Source: Lachnospiraceae bacterium
GTDB lineage: Bacteria > Bacillota > Clostridia > Lachnospirales > Lachnospiraceae
Reading direction: 5' to 3'
DNA length: 64,000 bases
NCBI GenBank assembly: GCA_021201665.1
Contig: JAJQEO010000048.1
Coordinates: forward strand, 1-64,000
The translations under genes and the position numbers were made by a program. Shown here one piece after another: positions 8,376-17,500 of the stretch (position 1 is its first letter; each line of letters opens with the position of its first letter). The notes under the pieces are model-generated. The model saw nothing but the letters and a program-made list of their open reading frames with translations, made no database searches and was not told the DNA's origin.

Positions 8376-9554
8376 ATGATAAAAATTTTGCACACGCCGG
8401 ACGGCGTGAGAGATATTTACAGCCAGGAATGCGAGCAGAAGCTGGCACTGCAGGACGCGCTCCATTCCGTGATCAAATCCTATGGATATCGGGATATCGA
8501 GACGCCGACCTTTGAGTTTTTCGATGTGTTCAGCAGAGAAGTCGGCACGATCCCATCCAGAGAGCTTTATAAATTTTTTGACCGCGAGGGCAATACCCTC
8601 GTGCTGCGGCCGGATTTTACGCCTCCTGTGGCCCGCGCTGCTTCCAAATACTTTTTAAATGATAACCGGACGCTGCGTCTTACGTACCTGGGCAATACCT
8701 TTATCAATAACTCCAGCTATCAGGGACGGCTTAAAGAGACAACCCAGATCGGCGCCGAGATGATCGGGGATGACAGCGCGGATTCCGACGCTGAGGTGAT
8801 TGCGCTCGCGGTCCAGATGCTGCAATCATCCGGCCTTTCAGAATTTCAGGTCAGCCTGGGACACTGTGGTTTTTTCAATGCGCTGGTTTCGGAAGCGGGT
8901 CTTGATGAAGGGAGTACCGATGAATTAAAAGAGCTGATTTCCAATAAAAATACATTTGGCGCCCAAAAGCTGCTCGAGCAGAAGAATATCAGCGATTCTC
9001 TGAAAAAAACCTTTGCCGCCCTGCCTGGACTGTTTGGTACAGCAGAAGTGTTGGACCGCGCGGAAGCTTTGACAGATAATCCGGAGGCTCTTGGCGCAGT
9101 GGCGCGCCTGAGAGAAATCTGGGAAATTCTGAAGCTCTATGGAGTCGAATCCTATGTTTCCTTTGACCTCGGGATGCGCAGCCGGTATATGTACTACACG
9201 GGAATTCTTTTTCGCGGCTATACCTTTGGCGTTGGCACGGCCATCCTGAAGGGCGGACGCTACGACGGCCTGCTGCGGCATTTTGGCAAGGATGCTCCCG
9301 CAGTCGGATTTGTGGCTGAGATTGACCAGCTGCTCTCGGCTCTGCAAAGGCAGAGGATTTCCCCGGAGCTGCCGGAAAATCATTGTATGATTTTGTATGA
9401 AAGCGCAAAACTGCCGGAAGCGATCGAGTGTGCCCGCGAAATGCGCGTTCACGGGAAAAATGTGGAGCTTGTCCGCATCACAGAACAGCGGACAAAGGAA
9501 GAATGCCTGGAATACGCGAAAGCAGCAGGATGTGATTCTGTTGTGGAATTATAG
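8376..9554 (+). CDS. hisZ: HisZ, ATP phosphoribosyltransferase regulatory subunit
   Basis: A class II aminoacyl-tRNA-synthetase paralogue (HisRS-like) that forms the hetero-octameric ATP phosphoribosyltransferase with short HisG and carries histidine feedback. The start is ATG 8376 behind GAGGAG at 8361-8366; an upstream in-frame ATG at 8298 has no ribosome site. The protein starts MIKILHTPDGVRDI. It has HisRS motif 2-like text LVLRPDFTPPVARAA near residue 75 and a motif 3-like FGVGTAILKGGRYDGLL near 285. It is 392 residues and has no tRNA anticodon-binding need. It leads the operon, and the short HisG downstream fits the two-subunit form. Confidence 0.94.
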   Translation: MIKILHTPDGVRDIYSQECEQKLALQDALHSVIKSYGYRDIETPTFEFFDVFSREVGTIPSRELYKFFDREGNTLVLRPDFTPPVARAASKYFLNDNRTLRLTYLGNTFINNSSYQGRLKETTQIGAEMIGDDSADSDAEVIALAVQMLQSSGLSEFQVSLGHCGFFNALVSEAGLDEGSTDELKELISNKNTFGAQKLLEQKNISDSLKKTFAALPGLFGTAEVLDRAEALTDNPEALGAVARLREIWEILKLYGVESYVSFDLGMRSRYMYYTGILFRGYTFGVGTAILKGGRYDGLLRHFGKDAPAVGFVAEIDQLLSALQRQRISPELPENHCMILYESAKLPEAIECAREMRVHGKNVELVRITEQRTKEECLEYAKAAGCDSVVEL

Positions 9555-9581
9555 CGGAATGCGTTTTTATCCTGAAAGGAT

Positions 9582-9715
9582 GCAACTATTCAGGACAGTT
9601 ACCTTGCATTTGCTGCGAGGTACTGTATGAAAGTATATATATTGCCCTCGCCGGGGCGGCATCCCGCACTCTGTGCGGGATAAGTCTCGTAACTGTGAAG
9701 GTACTGAACAGTTGC
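9582..9715 (+). repeat. Dispersed imperfect hairpin element between hisZ and hisG
   Basis: Outer arms GCAACTATTCAG (9582-9593) and CTGAACAGTTGC (9704-9715) pair with one mismatch. Inner arms ACAGTTAC (9595-9602) and GTAACTGT (9689-9696) pair fully, and a terminal stem ATCCCGCAC-tct-GTGCGGGAT sits at 9661-9681. Bases 9645-9664 are the exact reverse complement of the 20-base core at 154-173 and 194-213. The element sits inside the operon in a 312-base gap that holds no gene. It could slow or modulate transcription into hisG, but no T tract follows. Confidence 0.7.
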
Positions 9716-9866
9716 GAAATGATATCTGACGGTGTTTTCGATTTGGAACGATAACAAGACAGATAATCACAGCAGCTGCAGGCTATAAAATTTCGCAGAA
9801 AAAACACTGTCTGCAGCAAATAATAGCACAGGCAGTAGTTGGATGAACGGAATCAGGAGTAATGAT

Positions 9867-10523
9867 ATGGGAGAAAACAGATATCTGACATTTGCTCTTA
9901 CAAAGGGCCGGTTGGCCAGACAGACCCTGGCGCTTCTGGAAAGGGTTGGAATTACTTGCGAAGAGATCAATGATCCTGACACGCGCAGGCTGATTTTTGT
10001 AAATGAAGACTTAAAACTGCGCTTCTTTCTGGCAAAAGGGCCGGATGTGCCCACGTATGTAGAATATGGGGCGGCGGATATCGGGATTGTCGGCAAGGAC
10101 ACGATCCTGGAGGAGCATCGCAAAATTTATGAAGTGCTTGATCTCGGATTTGGCAGATGCAGGATGTGCGTCTGCGGGCCGCCCTCGGCCGGAGAATTTT
10201 TGAAAAGCCAGGAGCGTATCCGCGTGGCGACCAAATACCCGAATATCGCCAGGGATTATTTTTATAACCAGAGAAATCAGACCGTCGAGATCATTAAGCT
10301 GAACGGTTCTATTGAACTGGCTCCTATCGTAGGCCTCTCAGAGGTGATTGTAGACATTGTGGAGACCGGATCGACCCTGCGGGAAAATGGTCTGGTGGTT
10401 CTCGAAGAGATTTGCCCGCTTTCTGCCCGCGTGACCGTAAATCCCGTCAGCATGCGTATGGAAAACGAGCGAATCACCCGGATCCTGCAGCTTATGAGTG
10501 ATGCTGTCGCCCAAAATTCGTAA
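9867..10523 (+). CDS. hisG: HisG, ATP phosphoribosyltransferase catalytic subunit, short form
   Basis: Catalyses the first step of histidine synthesis, joining ATP and PRPP. The product has 218 residues, the short HisG that lacks the C-terminal regulatory domain and depends on HisZ. Visible family text includes FALTKGRLARQTLALL, the RLIFVNEDLKLRFFLAKGPDVPTYVEYGAADIGIVGKD block and the PRPP-binding segment DIVETGSTLRENGL near residue 165. Start chosen at ATG 9867 behind AGGAG at 9855-9859; the upstream ATG at 9843 is poorly served. It follows hisZ across a gap occupied by a hairpin repeat. Confidence 0.95.
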   Translation: MGENRYLTFALTKGRLARQTLALLERVGITCEEINDPDTRRLIFVNEDLKLRFFLAKGPDVPTYVEYGAADIGIVGKDTILEEHRKIYEVLDLGFGRCRMCVCGPPSAGEFLKSQERIRVATKYPNIARDYFYNQRNQTVEIIKLNGSIELAPIVGLSEVIVDIVETGSTLRENGLVVLEEICPLSARVTVNPVSMRMENERITRILQLMSDAVAQNS

Positions 10524-10550
10524 TGAAAGTTTTGGTCATATTGAAATTTC

Positions 10551-10577
10551 GTCCATACCCGCTTTGCGAGTACGGAC
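10551..10577 (+). repeat. Dispersed short hairpin between hisG and hisD
   Basis: GTCCATACCCGC and GCGAGTACGGAC flank a three-base loop and pair imperfectly. The outer text GTCCATAC ... GTACGGACATAT is the same as at 262-292 upstream of the alarmone synthetase, while the stem tips differ in a partly compensating way. It lies in the 86-base gap before hisD. Same family as the elements at 109-292 and 9582-9715. Confidence 0.65.
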
Positions 10578-10609
10578 ATATACTGCAATAAAAAGGAGGG
10601 AATATAGCC

Positions 10610-11911
10610 ATGAAAATGATTCCACTATCCAGTGAAACCAGACGGAACATTACTGCTCGGCTTCTCAAAAGAAGCCCGGACAGCTACCAGGGATATGAAG
10701 AGCGTGTAAGGGAAATCATCCAGGATGTGAGGACGCGCCGGGATGAGGCCGTTTTCGATTATACAAAGCAGTTCGACCATGTGGATATCAACGCGAATAC
10801 CGTCCGCGTCTCTTCAGAAGAGGTGAAGGAGGCCTATGCAGCCATTGATCAGAAGCTGCTTGATGTGATACGCAGATCCTGTGCGAATATCCGCAGCTAT
10901 CATGAAAAGCAGCGTCGTTACAGCTGGTTTGACAGTACGCCGGACGGTACCATGCTCGGACAGAAGGTTACCGCGATTGGCACGGTCGGCGTATATGTGC
11001 CTGGCGGGAGCGCGCCGCTGGCTTCCTCGGTATTGATGAACATCGTCCCCGCAAAGGTGGCCGGGGTAGATCGAATTGTTATGGCGACGCCGCCTGCAAA
11101 GGACGGACGGGTGCCAGTCACTTCCCTGGTGGCTGCCTGCGAAGCCGGTGCGGATGAAATTTACAAGGTCGGAGGCGTACAGGCGATTGCTGCTTTTGCC
11201 TATGGGACAGAGTCCATTCCTAAGGTAGATAAAATTGTCGGCCCTGGCAATATCTATGTCGCTCTTGCAAAAAAAGCGGTCTATGGCACGGTCGGGATTG
11301 ATTCCATCGCCGGGCCCAGTGAGATACTTGTACTGGCTGATGAGACAGCAAATGCTCATTATGTAGCGGCGGATCTGTTATCGCAGGCTGAGCATGATCC
11401 GATGGCTTCCGCGATACTGATAACAACCAGCGAGGTACTTGCGAGGAAGGTTCTGGAGGAGATTGAGGAGTATCTGAAGACGCTGTCCCGCGCCGAGATT
11501 ATCCGTAAGTCTCTGGATGACTATGGATTTATCCTGCTCTCAGATTCGATGGAGGATGCCATCGATGCGGCCAACCAGATCGCCTCCGAGCATCTGGAAA
11601 TTGTGACAGAAAATCCGTTCGAGGTCATGATGAAAATAAAAAACGCGGGAGCGATTTTTATCGGAGAGTACTCCTCAGAGCCGTTGGGCGATTATTTCGC
11701 CGGCCCGAACCACGTGCTTCCGACGAACAGCACAGCCAGATTTTTCTCTCCTTTATCTGTGGATGATTTTATCAAAAAATCGAGTGTCATTTACTATTCA
11801 AAAGACGCGCTGGCCCGGGCAAAGGATGATATCATTGCCTTTGCGAACGCGGAGACACTGACCGCGCACGCAAATTCTATTCGTGTGCGTTTTGAGAAGG
11901 AGCAGCAGTAA
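10610..11911 (+). CDS. hisD: HisD, histidinol dehydrogenase
   Basis: Zinc-dependent, NAD-linked enzyme that oxidises L-histidinol to L-histidine in two steps. The product has 433 residues, normal length. Visible landmarks are the VGVYVPGGSAPLASSVLMNIVPA stretch near residue 125, the NAD-site text VGPGNIYVALAKK near 205, GIDSIAGPSEILVLAD near 225, and zinc and catalytic residues in LLSQAEHDPM near 255, SEHLEIV near 325 and GPNHVLPT near 365. A strong ribosome site AAAGGAGGG precedes ATG 10610. Third gene of the operon. Confidence 0.96.
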   Translation: MKMIPLSSETRRNITARLLKRSPDSYQGYEERVREIIQDVRTRRDEAVFDYTKQFDHVDINANTVRVSSEEVKEAYAAIDQKLLDVIRRSCANIRSYHEKQRRYSWFDSTPDGTMLGQKVTAIGTVGVYVPGGSAPLASSVLMNIVPAKVAGVDRIVMATPPAKDGRVPVTSLVAACEAGADEIYKVGGVQAIAAFAYGTESIPKVDKIVGPGNIYVALAKKAVYGTVGIDSIAGPSEILVLADETANAHYVAADLLSQAEHDPMASAILITTSEVLARKVLEEIEEYLKTLSRAEIIRKSLDDYGFILLSDSMEDAIDAANQIASEHLEIVTENPFEVMMKIKNAGAIFIGEYSSEPLGDYFAGPNHVLPTNSTARFFSPLSVDDFIKKSSVIYYSKDALARAKDDIIAFANAETLTAHANSIRVRFEKEQQ

Positions 11912-11947
11912 GCTTCGGACTTATTTTATTATACAAGGAGGCCTTCT

Positions 11948-12541
11948 ATGGACAGGATTGCGCAGATAGAGCGGAACACAAAGGAAACGCAGATTCGTCT
12001 AAAATTAAATCTGGACGGGGCAGGGAACGCCTGTGTCCATACCGGTATCGGATTTTTTGACCATATGCTGGAGGGCTTCGCCAGACATGGATTTTTTGAT
12101 CTCGACCTGAAGGTGGACGGAGACCTGCACGTAGACGGCCACCACACGGTGGAGGATACAGGTATCGTTCTGGGCGAAGCAATCCGCCAGGCGCTTGGCG
12201 ACAAAAAGGGAATCCGCCGTTATGGAGACTGTACGCTGCCGATGGATGAGGTGCTGGTTCTGTGCGCCCTGGATTTAAGCGGACGCCCATATTTCTGTTC
12301 GGATGCAGATTTTAAGACAGAGCGAATCGGTGAGCTTGATACTGAACTGGTCCGGGAGTTCTTTTATGCTGTTTCCTATTCTGCCGCAATGAACCTTCAT
12401 TTTTGCATGCTGCGCGGCGGCAACAGTCATCATATGGCAGAAGGAATGTTTAAGGCTTTTGCGAAAGCACTCGATCAGGCCTGCGGTCAGGACACGCGCA
12501 TTACCGGTGTCCTTTCTACAAAAGGAACATTAGAGGGTTAA
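11948..12541 (+). CDS. hisB: HisB, imidazoleglycerol-phosphate dehydratase
   Basis: Mn-dependent dehydratase converting imidazole glycerol phosphate to imidazole acetol phosphate. The 197-residue protein is the monofunctional bacterial form with no histidinol-phosphatase domain. Metal-binding motifs are clear: GFFDHMLEGFARH near residue 36, DLHVDGHHTVEDTGIVLGEA near 57-76, and RGGNSHHMAEGMFKAFAKA near 157. AAGGAGG sits eight bases before ATG 11948, 36 bases after hisD. Confidence 0.96.
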   Translation: MDRIAQIERNTKETQIRLKLNLDGAGNACVHTGIGFFDHMLEGFARHGFFDLDLKVDGDLHVDGHHTVEDTGIVLGEAIRQALGDKKGIRRYGDCTLPMDEVLVLCALDLSGRPYFCSDADFKTERIGELDTELVREFFYAVSYSAAMNLHFCMLRGGNSHHMAEGMFKAFAKALDQACGQDTRITGVLSTKGTLEG

Positions 12542-12729
12542 GAGGAACGAATGGCGCAAAAAAGTTCTATGTCTGATTTTTCGTATGATATTTTTCTTCC
12601 GGACTGGATAAAACGCTTTCAAGGCCGGACACGGCAAACAGGACAGCCATCTCCAGATTGATGGAGATTGATGGAAAATGAAAAGCACGGTAAATGTTAA
12701 CAAGCAGATGGATAAATGGAGAAATCACT

Positions 12730-14100
12730 ATGAAGAACAGAGAATTAATCGCTCCGGTTTTTTTGAAGGATGGTAAGGTTCTGCACACCCCGGAAGTGAC
12801 AGAAGAGACGGAAGAGGCAATTACTGACGTGTCATCCTTTGCCTCATCCTGTGAAAATTTCGGGGCAGACGCGTTTTTGATCTTTGATTTGTCAAATTTT
12901 GACGCAGAGCATGATCAGTCCATTGGCCTTATCAAAAAAATCAGCAGGGCGACGGATCTTCCTCTGTACGGCGGCGGAAATATCCGGCGTATGGAGGATG
13001 TGAAAAAGCTGCTTTATGCCGGATGCAAAAAGGTCTTTTTGAATTTTTCAAAGGAATCAAATGTGATGCTGGCCAAAGAGGCGTCTGACCGCTTCGGCCG
13101 CGGCCGCCTGATGGCCTGTGTCGAGACAGATGAGGAGTACGCGCTGGCTGTTTCTCATGCCGCGTATCTGGAAGGGCTTCTGGTACGAGGCTGCATGTTA
13201 TCCGATCATAGGTCAGTCGGCAATAATATGTCCGAAATTGATGCCGGATTCCGGCAGCGAACTGGAAGTGACATGGACTCAGCTGTTTCTGCTCCCGCGG
13301 ACATCTGGGAAGATATTTATCTGGAAATGGATGAATATGAAACCGATGCCGCCGCCGCAGCTCTTTTGGAAGGCGCGGCTACCGGGATTTTCTGCAAAAC
13401 CTTTTCCGGAAAAGAATTTCCCTTCATGGAAGAAAAATACGCGCTTGTGCAAAGAGGGATTTCCACGAATATTTTCGAGTCCTCCCTTGCCTGGGAGGAT
13501 ATCAAAACCGGCAGTGACGGATTGCTTCCGGTCGTTGTCCAGGATTACCGCACTCTGGAGGTTCTGATGGTCGCATATATGAACGAGGAAGCTTATCGGA
13601 CAACAATCCGTACCGGACGCATGACATACTGGAGCCGCAGCCGCAGGGAACTATGGGTCAAAGGCCTTACCTCCGGACATTTCCAATATGTAAAGGAGCT
13701 GGCAATTGACTGCGATAATGATACGCTTTTAGCGAAGGTTGCTCAGATCGGGGCAGCCTGCCATACCGGCCACAGAAGCTGCTTTTATCGACCGATTTTG
13801 CAGAAGGAGTATGATTCCACAAATCCTATGAAGGTTTTTGAGGAGGTTTTTGCTGTCATCGAGGACCGAAAAGTGCATCCAAAAGAGGGCTCGTATACTA
13901 ACTATCTGTTTGATAAAGGCATTGACAAAATCCTGAAAAAAGTCGGGGAAGAGGCCGCGGAAATCATTATTGCCGCGAAGAACCCGGATCCGGAGGAAGT
14001 GGTCTACGAGATTTCGGACTTTCTTTATCATGTCATGGTGCTGATGTCGGAACGCGGTCTTACCTGGGAGGACATTACCAGAGAACTGGCAAAACGATAG
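12730..14100 (+). CDS. hisIE: HisIE cyclohydrolase/diphosphatase fused to a degenerate HisA/HisF-like barrel
   Basis: Three parts in 456 residues. Residues 1 to about 250 resemble a HisA/HisF beta-alpha barrel ([13 protein letters not shown] at the start, [28 protein letters not shown] near residue 80). The Asp expected before KDG is replaced by Phe-Leu, and the second catalytic Asp position reads ACVETDEE, so the barrel is probably not an active isomerase or cyclase. Residues about 257-360 are phosphoribosyl-AMP cyclohydrolase with metal sites CDNDTLL and [10 protein letters not shown]. Residues about 366-456 are the phosphoribosyl-ATP diphosphatase ([15 protein letters not shown]). Start ATG 12730 follows GGAG; an upstream in-frame ATG at 12694 is less likely. 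True hisA, hisF and hisH are not in the window. Confidence 0.93.
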   Translation: MKNRELIAPVFLKDGKVLHTPEVTEETEEAITDVSSFASSCENFGADAFLIFDLSNFDAEHDQSIGLIKKISRATDLPLYGGGNIRRMEDVKKLLYAGCKKVFLNFSKESNVMLAKEASDRFGRGRLMACVETDEEYALAVSHAAYLEGLLVRGCMLSDHRSVGNNMSEIDAGFRQRTGSDMDSAVSAPADIWEDIYLEMDEYETDAAAAALLEGAATGIFCKTFSGKEFPFMEEKYALVQRGISTNIFESSLAWEDIKTGSDGLLPVVVQDYRTLEVLMVAYMNEEAYRTTIRTGRMTYWSRSRRELWVKGLTSGHFQYVKELAIDCDNDTLLAKVAQIGAACHTGHRSCFYRPILQKEYDSTNPMKVFEEVFAVIEDRKVHPKEGSYTNYLFDKGIDKILKKVGEEAAEIIIAAKNPDPEEVVYEISDFLYHVMVLMSERGLTWEDITRELAKR

Positions 14101-14172
14101 GCAAAACACGAGGCACAGACTCATGTGAAAGCATTTTGCTGATTTTGATGATTCATGATTGGCAAAATATCT

Positions 14173-14196
14173 GACAGGAGCCTGTGTCTTTTTTTG
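14173..14196 (+). terminator. Probable terminator of the his operon
   Basis: A short stem GACAGG-ag-CCTGTGTC (14173-14187 region) is followed by a run of T at 14189-14195. The stem is short, so efficiency is uncertain, but the position 70-95 bases after hisIE is right. Confidence 0.5.
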
Positions 14197-14302
14197 TTTT
14201 ATTTTTTCTCTTATACAAAATGGGCGAGACTCACATAGCATATTATTTTGATTGACTAGAATAAATTCAAAATTAATTTATAAAGATTTAATAAATAAGT
14301 AC

Positions 14303-14331
14303 GTGACATCTCATAAATGTCGTGATATACT
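14303..14331 (+). promoter_or_regulatory. Candidate promoter for the giant surface protein gene
   Basis: GTGACA at 14303-14308 and TATACT at 14326-14331 are 17 bases apart. The leader would be about 250 bases and includes a compact stem GGCGAC-gttct-GTCGCC at 14401-14417 and a second TTGACA at 14437-14442 that lacks a good -10. The rest of the 14101-14586 gap is AT-rich and shows no gene. Confidence 0.4.
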
Positions 14332-14586
14332 CTGTGCATCAAATAAATATCTGTTATGTACGATCATAATCTGCGCACTCCGTCGGGGAGATACTCTCAT
14401 GGCGACGTTCTGTCGCCGCATTCCAGATTTTAAGGATTGACATTATCTGACTGATAACAAAATAGTTTTGTCTCTGACCTGTTTTCGTTTTACAGCTGTG
14501 AATACCGGTATGTGTTAATTTATGCCTGCTTTCATTCTTTATTTTTTTACAGGCTCAGGGACAGCCATCAAGGAAAGGAGAAGCTG

Positions 14587-17500
14587 ATGCATAACAAAAA
14601 GATATTACGAACCATAACCGCCGCTGTCCTGGCGGCAGCACTCACAGTTTCCGCTGTATTTCCGGATCATCTGTCTATTCGCGCGACAGAGAATACTGCC
14701 GCTGCGGAATCAGTGATTACAGAGGAAAATACAGAGAAAATTACTGAAGAAACTACAGAGAAAAATGCAGAAGAAATTACAGAAAAAATTACAGAAGAAA
14801 TTATTGAAGAACAGACGGATGCCGCCGTTTCAGAAAATTCCGGATCCGATATTGAGTCAGAAAGCACGGCGGACGAGAGTGAAACTCAGGTATCTGACAC
14901 ATCAGCAACGGCATCCGGGACAGAAGCGGAAGCCTCCGGCACATCGGACGATCATTCAGAAATGACCGACGATTCAGATTCCACAGAGGATTCTGCCTCT
15001 GATGTATATGGATGGGTGGAATATGTTACCACGGAAGGCGGAAGCTTACGCGCAGAATTTGAATATGAAGGTGAGGTCTATGACGAAGGGACATATACCT
15101 ATGACATGATGGAATACGGTCCATGGGAAGCGCAGTATGAGACTGGAGGTGTAGTAACTGTTACCACTGTGGCTGATGAAGGCTGCGTACTTGAAACAAT
15201 CTCTGTCACAGATGACGCCGGAAACGTGCTGACACCTGCAGCGATTACGGATGGAGACGGAAATGCGCTTGATGCATCAGTCCTGACAGATGTGAATGGA
15301 TCTCTGACTGGCTCGACTGGTACTCTCAAGGTATCCATTATTCCAAGCGAAGAGTACCGTACTGTTATTCTGGCTGTCTTTTCTGTGAATGATGAGACAG
15401 AAAGTGAATCGGATACGGAATTTACAGAAGCAGGAATCGATGAATCCGAAATCACGGAAACAGGAGACAGCGAAACAGACGCAGTCGAAACAGAAATCAG
15501 CGAAACAGAGGCAATTCAAACAGAAATCAGTGAAACTGAGACAGATCAGACAGACATTACCGAAACGGAACTCACGGACTCTTTGGAAGAAACGGAGTCT
15601 GAAGACATTAACGCAGGCATCATGCTTGCTGATGAAGAAGACCTTGATTCAGAAGTGGAAATAGAGGCAGGCTACTTTTATTATTATTCTGACGGAACAG
15701 TACACCTGTTAGCTTCCGGATCCGCGATGGGAACCGGTACGGGAGATACCTACAAATACGTAAGATATAAGGTCAATGGGACTACCTATACGGTATCTGC
15801 TTACTGTATGCAGCACGCTCTTCACGCGCCGACCAGCGGTACCACCTTTACCACCTATACAGATCTTGACGGAAGCGGTGACGACAAGTACCTGCGCAAG
15901 GCTATGTTTTACGGCTATGGCGGCCCGGCATGGGGAACGACGATCAATGGTTATAATATCAAAAGTATTTTTGATGATTATGGATGTTCTTCAACTGAAT
16001 ATAAGCTGATGATGCATTATCTGATAGATCATCTCTATTCTGAAGGCTCAGACTGGACGGCGGGACTCTCTTCAAACGCTCTTTCCATGCTTTCTGCTAT
16101 TAAGAGTACTTTAGCATCGATGCCGGATCCTGCGGCGGATTCCATCACAACCAGCCAGAGTCTGACGGCCAGTCTGACTGATGAAGGGCCAAAGTCAGAG
16201 ACGACGAAGATTGGCAGTTCCAGCTACTCTGCATGGAAATTTACCATTGAGCTGGAGGACGGAGTGTCTCTGGTTAATACGACTACAGGGAAAACCTACA
16301 CTGATGAGGGAACTGTTTACGGCGGAGATCAGTTTTATTTTCTGGCGACCGGAAATACAAATACCTTATCCGGCTCTTATCAGGTCACTTGCAGCTATCC
16401 CCTGGATTTTCACGCGGTGGCTTTAGTGTCCTCGAGTTCGGATACACAGGATATTGGATTTGGCTACTATACGACAGACAGCTATTTAACGATTTCAGTA
16501 GACTGGCCGGAATACGGAACCCTGACATTGAAGAAGTCGTCTTCCAAGACTTCTGTAACAAATAATAATGACCTGTATACAATGGAAGGCATTGTCTACC
16601 GAGTATACACTTCCTATGATTCTTCCACAAATAAGGTCAGTGGGAGAGTATCGGAAGCGGATCTGACACTTGACGCGGACGGAGTGTCAAATACTGTCAG
16701 CCTGGATCCGGGGACCTATTATATCAAAGAATATAGTGTCCCGGAAAATTCCGGATATATAAAAAGCACCGAGGTTTACTCCGTCACGCTTACAGAAGGG
16801 GATGAAAAAACGCTCTCTGTGACAGATGATCCCGTCATTCAATCCTTTCAGTTTCTGAAGCTGGATGAAGATTCACTGGAACCAATAGACGGTACTGTGA
16901 CATATCAGGCAGACTTTTATGCAGGCGTTTCCACTGCGGCTAAGGCAGCCGCTATGGAAGCTCCGACGCGCTCCTGGGTTTTAAAAACGGACAGCGATGG
17001 CTATGTAATATACGATGCATCTCATAAAGTATCCGGAGACAGTCTTTACAGCCTGGATGGAGCTTATGGCCTGCCATTCGGCTATGTGGTAATCACGGAA
17101 CTGTCCACACCAGACAATTATCAGGTTTCAAACTCCAAATACTCCAGTAATTTTGATAAGGATATCTCCGGTGTCATCAAAATACTGTCGGATGGAGTTA
17201 GCTATTCTTACTTTGACGGAACAAAGACGACAAACGGATCGAATGTTTACTATAAAACAAATAAGAAGAAAATCGGAGAAGCTACACTGATTAAGACCTG
17301 CACTTCTGCGTATCAGTCTGTCGTGGAAGATCATCCGGCCTATTCGCTTGCAGGAGCCGTCTATACGATCTACACGGACATTGACTGCACGGAGGAAGCT
17401 ACAGATATAGATACCGGCAAAACCGCTGCTCTGACAACTATTGCCGATGGCTCTACAAATACGGTAACGCTGACGGAAGGAACCTATTATGTAAAGGAAA

